Part shown: positions 6,130-6,905 of the stretch, piece after piece
Numbering within the stretch: position 1 is the stretch's first letter
How the letters are laid out: each line of letters begins with the position of its first letter
From: Clostridia bacterium
GTDB taxonomy: Bacteria > Bacillota > Clostridia > RUG12999
DNA: 6,905 nucleotides
Direction of reading: 5' to 3'
Assembly (NCBI GenBank): GCA_017502065.1
Contig: JAFVVU010000168.1
Coordinates: forward strand, 1-6,905
Notes under the pieces: model-generated
Seen by the model: the letters and a program-made list of their open reading frames with translations, nothing else
Databases searched by the model: none
What the model was told of the DNA's origin: nothing
Program-made: the position numbers and the translations under genes

Positions 6130-6905
6130 ATGTTTGGTTATGTAAATGCCTTTCAGGATGAACTTAAAATAAAGGATTATAAAGTTTTTAAAGCATATTA
6201 TTGCGGACTTTGTAAACAGCAGGGCAAACTTTGCGGCAGCGTAACAAGGCTTGGACTGACGTATGATTTTGCCGTGCTGGCAATAATCCTTGACGGGATT
6301 TCTGAAACAGGGTGCGAAATTGCACCGGGAAGATGTATGCTTCATCCGTTTCAGAAACGTGCGGTAGCAGGGAAGTGCGATGCACTTACCTACTGTGCGT
6401 ATATGAGCGTTGCTCTTTCATACTACAAAATGAAAGATGACGTGAGAGACGGGGGATTTTCAAAAGCCATTCCTGTAATGCCGTTTTTCGGGCACGCATC
6501 CAAAAAAATTGAAAAGCTTTATTCCGCAAAAGTGGAAAAAATAAAAAAACATCTTGATAACATAACCGATCTTGAAAAAAACGGATGTAAAAATATTGAC
6601 CTTCCGGCATATGAATTCGGTAAGCTTATGGCAGAGCTTTTTGACAAGGATAATGATAACATTGTTCTTAATCAGCTTGGGTATAATATCGGTAGATGGA
6701 TTTATATTATAGATGCAATTGATGATTTTGAAAAAGATACAAAAAAGGGAAGATATAATCCGTTTGAAACAAAAGAGGACATTAAACAAAGCCTTAATTC
6801 ACTTTGGTATAATATGTCCGAAATTGCAGCGGCATACGAGCTGCTTGATATGAAACGAAACAAAGATATAGTAGATAATGTGGTATATCTTGGAATTAAA
6901 AATAA
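6130..6905 (+). CDS. DUF5685-like protein with isoprenoid-synthase-like Asp motifs (3' end cut by window)
   Basis: An open frame starting at ATG 6130 runs 258 codons to the window end without a stop. AGGAG (6119-6123) overlaps the end of the double stop of valS, 6 bases before the ATG, fixing the start. The N-terminus MFGYV with KAYYCGLCKQ (C25, C28), then LTYDFAVLAIIL and GRCMLHP (C69, H72), matches my memory of DUF5685, a family without assigned function. The cysteines could form a metal site, which is inference. Two Asp-rich motifs are visible: SYYKMKDDVRDGG, with DDVRD at 103-107, and DAIDDFEKDTKKGRYNPF at 195-212. The second resembles the D-x3-D...GR-x-YLP region of squalene/phytoene synthases, and the spacing of about 90 residues suits an all-helical isoprenoid synthase fold. 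Helical hydrophobic stretches predominate; no signal peptide is seen. It is the fourth gene of the operon. Family call is moderate; enzymatic activity is speculative. Confidence 0.72.
   Translation, partial: MFGYVNAFQDELKIKDYKVFKAYYCGLCKQQGKLCGSVTRLGLTYDFAVLAIILDGISETGCEIAPGRCMLHPFQKRAVAGKCDALTYCAYMSVALSYYKMKDDVRDGGFSKAIPVMPFFGHASKKIEKLYSAKVEKIKKHLDNITDLEKNGCKNIDLPAYEFGKLMAELFDKDNDNIVLNQLGYNIGRWIYIIDAIDDFEKDTKKGRYNPFETKEDIKQSLNSLWYNMSEIAAAYELLDMKRNKDIVDNVVYLGIKN

Noticed and set aside
6103..6789. Minus-strand open frames of 65-109 codons over the last gene
   Set aside because: The plus strand here carries a continuous frame with a strong ribosome site and conserved-looking motifs; the minus frames are Phe/Ile/Lys-rich shadows of A/T-rich sequence.
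1..6905. Mobile element, CRISPR array, phage or defence module
   Set aside because: No direct-repeat array, terminal inverted repeats, transposase, integrase or toxin-antitoxin-like gene pair was seen; base composition and codon use look even across the window.

Overview
The window reads as chromosomal DNA from a low-GC, anaerobic member of the Firmicutes, most likely class Clostridia and probably a gut or rumen Oscillospirales-type lineage. This rests on strong purine-rich ribosome binding sites, A/T-rich codon choice, a Clostridia-style Mrp ATPase with an N-terminal cysteine cluster, a DUF5685-type protein, and carbohydrate-handling genes. The taxonomic placement is inference from protein style, not from a marker comparison.

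Layout. Bases 1-1107 hold the 3' part of a large plus-strand glycoside hydrolase resembling the GH42 beta-galactosidase type; its start lies outside the window. A perfect 12-bp hairpin (1110-1137) follows and separates it from a convergent minus-strand gene (1142-1957) for an Mrp/NBP35-family P-loop ATPase, probably an iron-sulfur cluster carrier. A short A/T-rich divergent intergenic region (1958-2095) carries two consensus-like sigma-A promoters back to back. Their -35 boxes form the arms of an inverted repeat. The rightward promoter starts a tightly packed run of genes: nagA (N-acetylglucosamine-6-phosphate deacetylase, 2096-3274), a 64-residue two-helix membrane protein (3296-3490), valS (valyl-tRNA synthetase, 3505-6117) and a DUF5685-like gene (6130 onward, cut by the window end). 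The gaps are 21, 14 and 12 bases, each with a Shine-Dalgarno sequence and no terminator, so this looks like one operon.

How the genes may work together. The hydrolase could release sugars from glycans, and NagA feeds GlcNAc-6-phosphate into either glycolysis or cell-wall precursor synthesis. The operon then places an amino-sugar enzyme, a small membrane protein and an essential tRNA synthetase under one promoter, with no T-box element visible ahead of valS.

The most interesting item is the last gene. It carries a DDxxD motif and a second Asp-rich motif followed by GRYNPF, an arrangement like the two active-site motifs of squalene/phytoene-synthase-type isoprenoid synthases. No CRISPR array, insertion sequence, tRNA, rRNA or phage-like module was seen.
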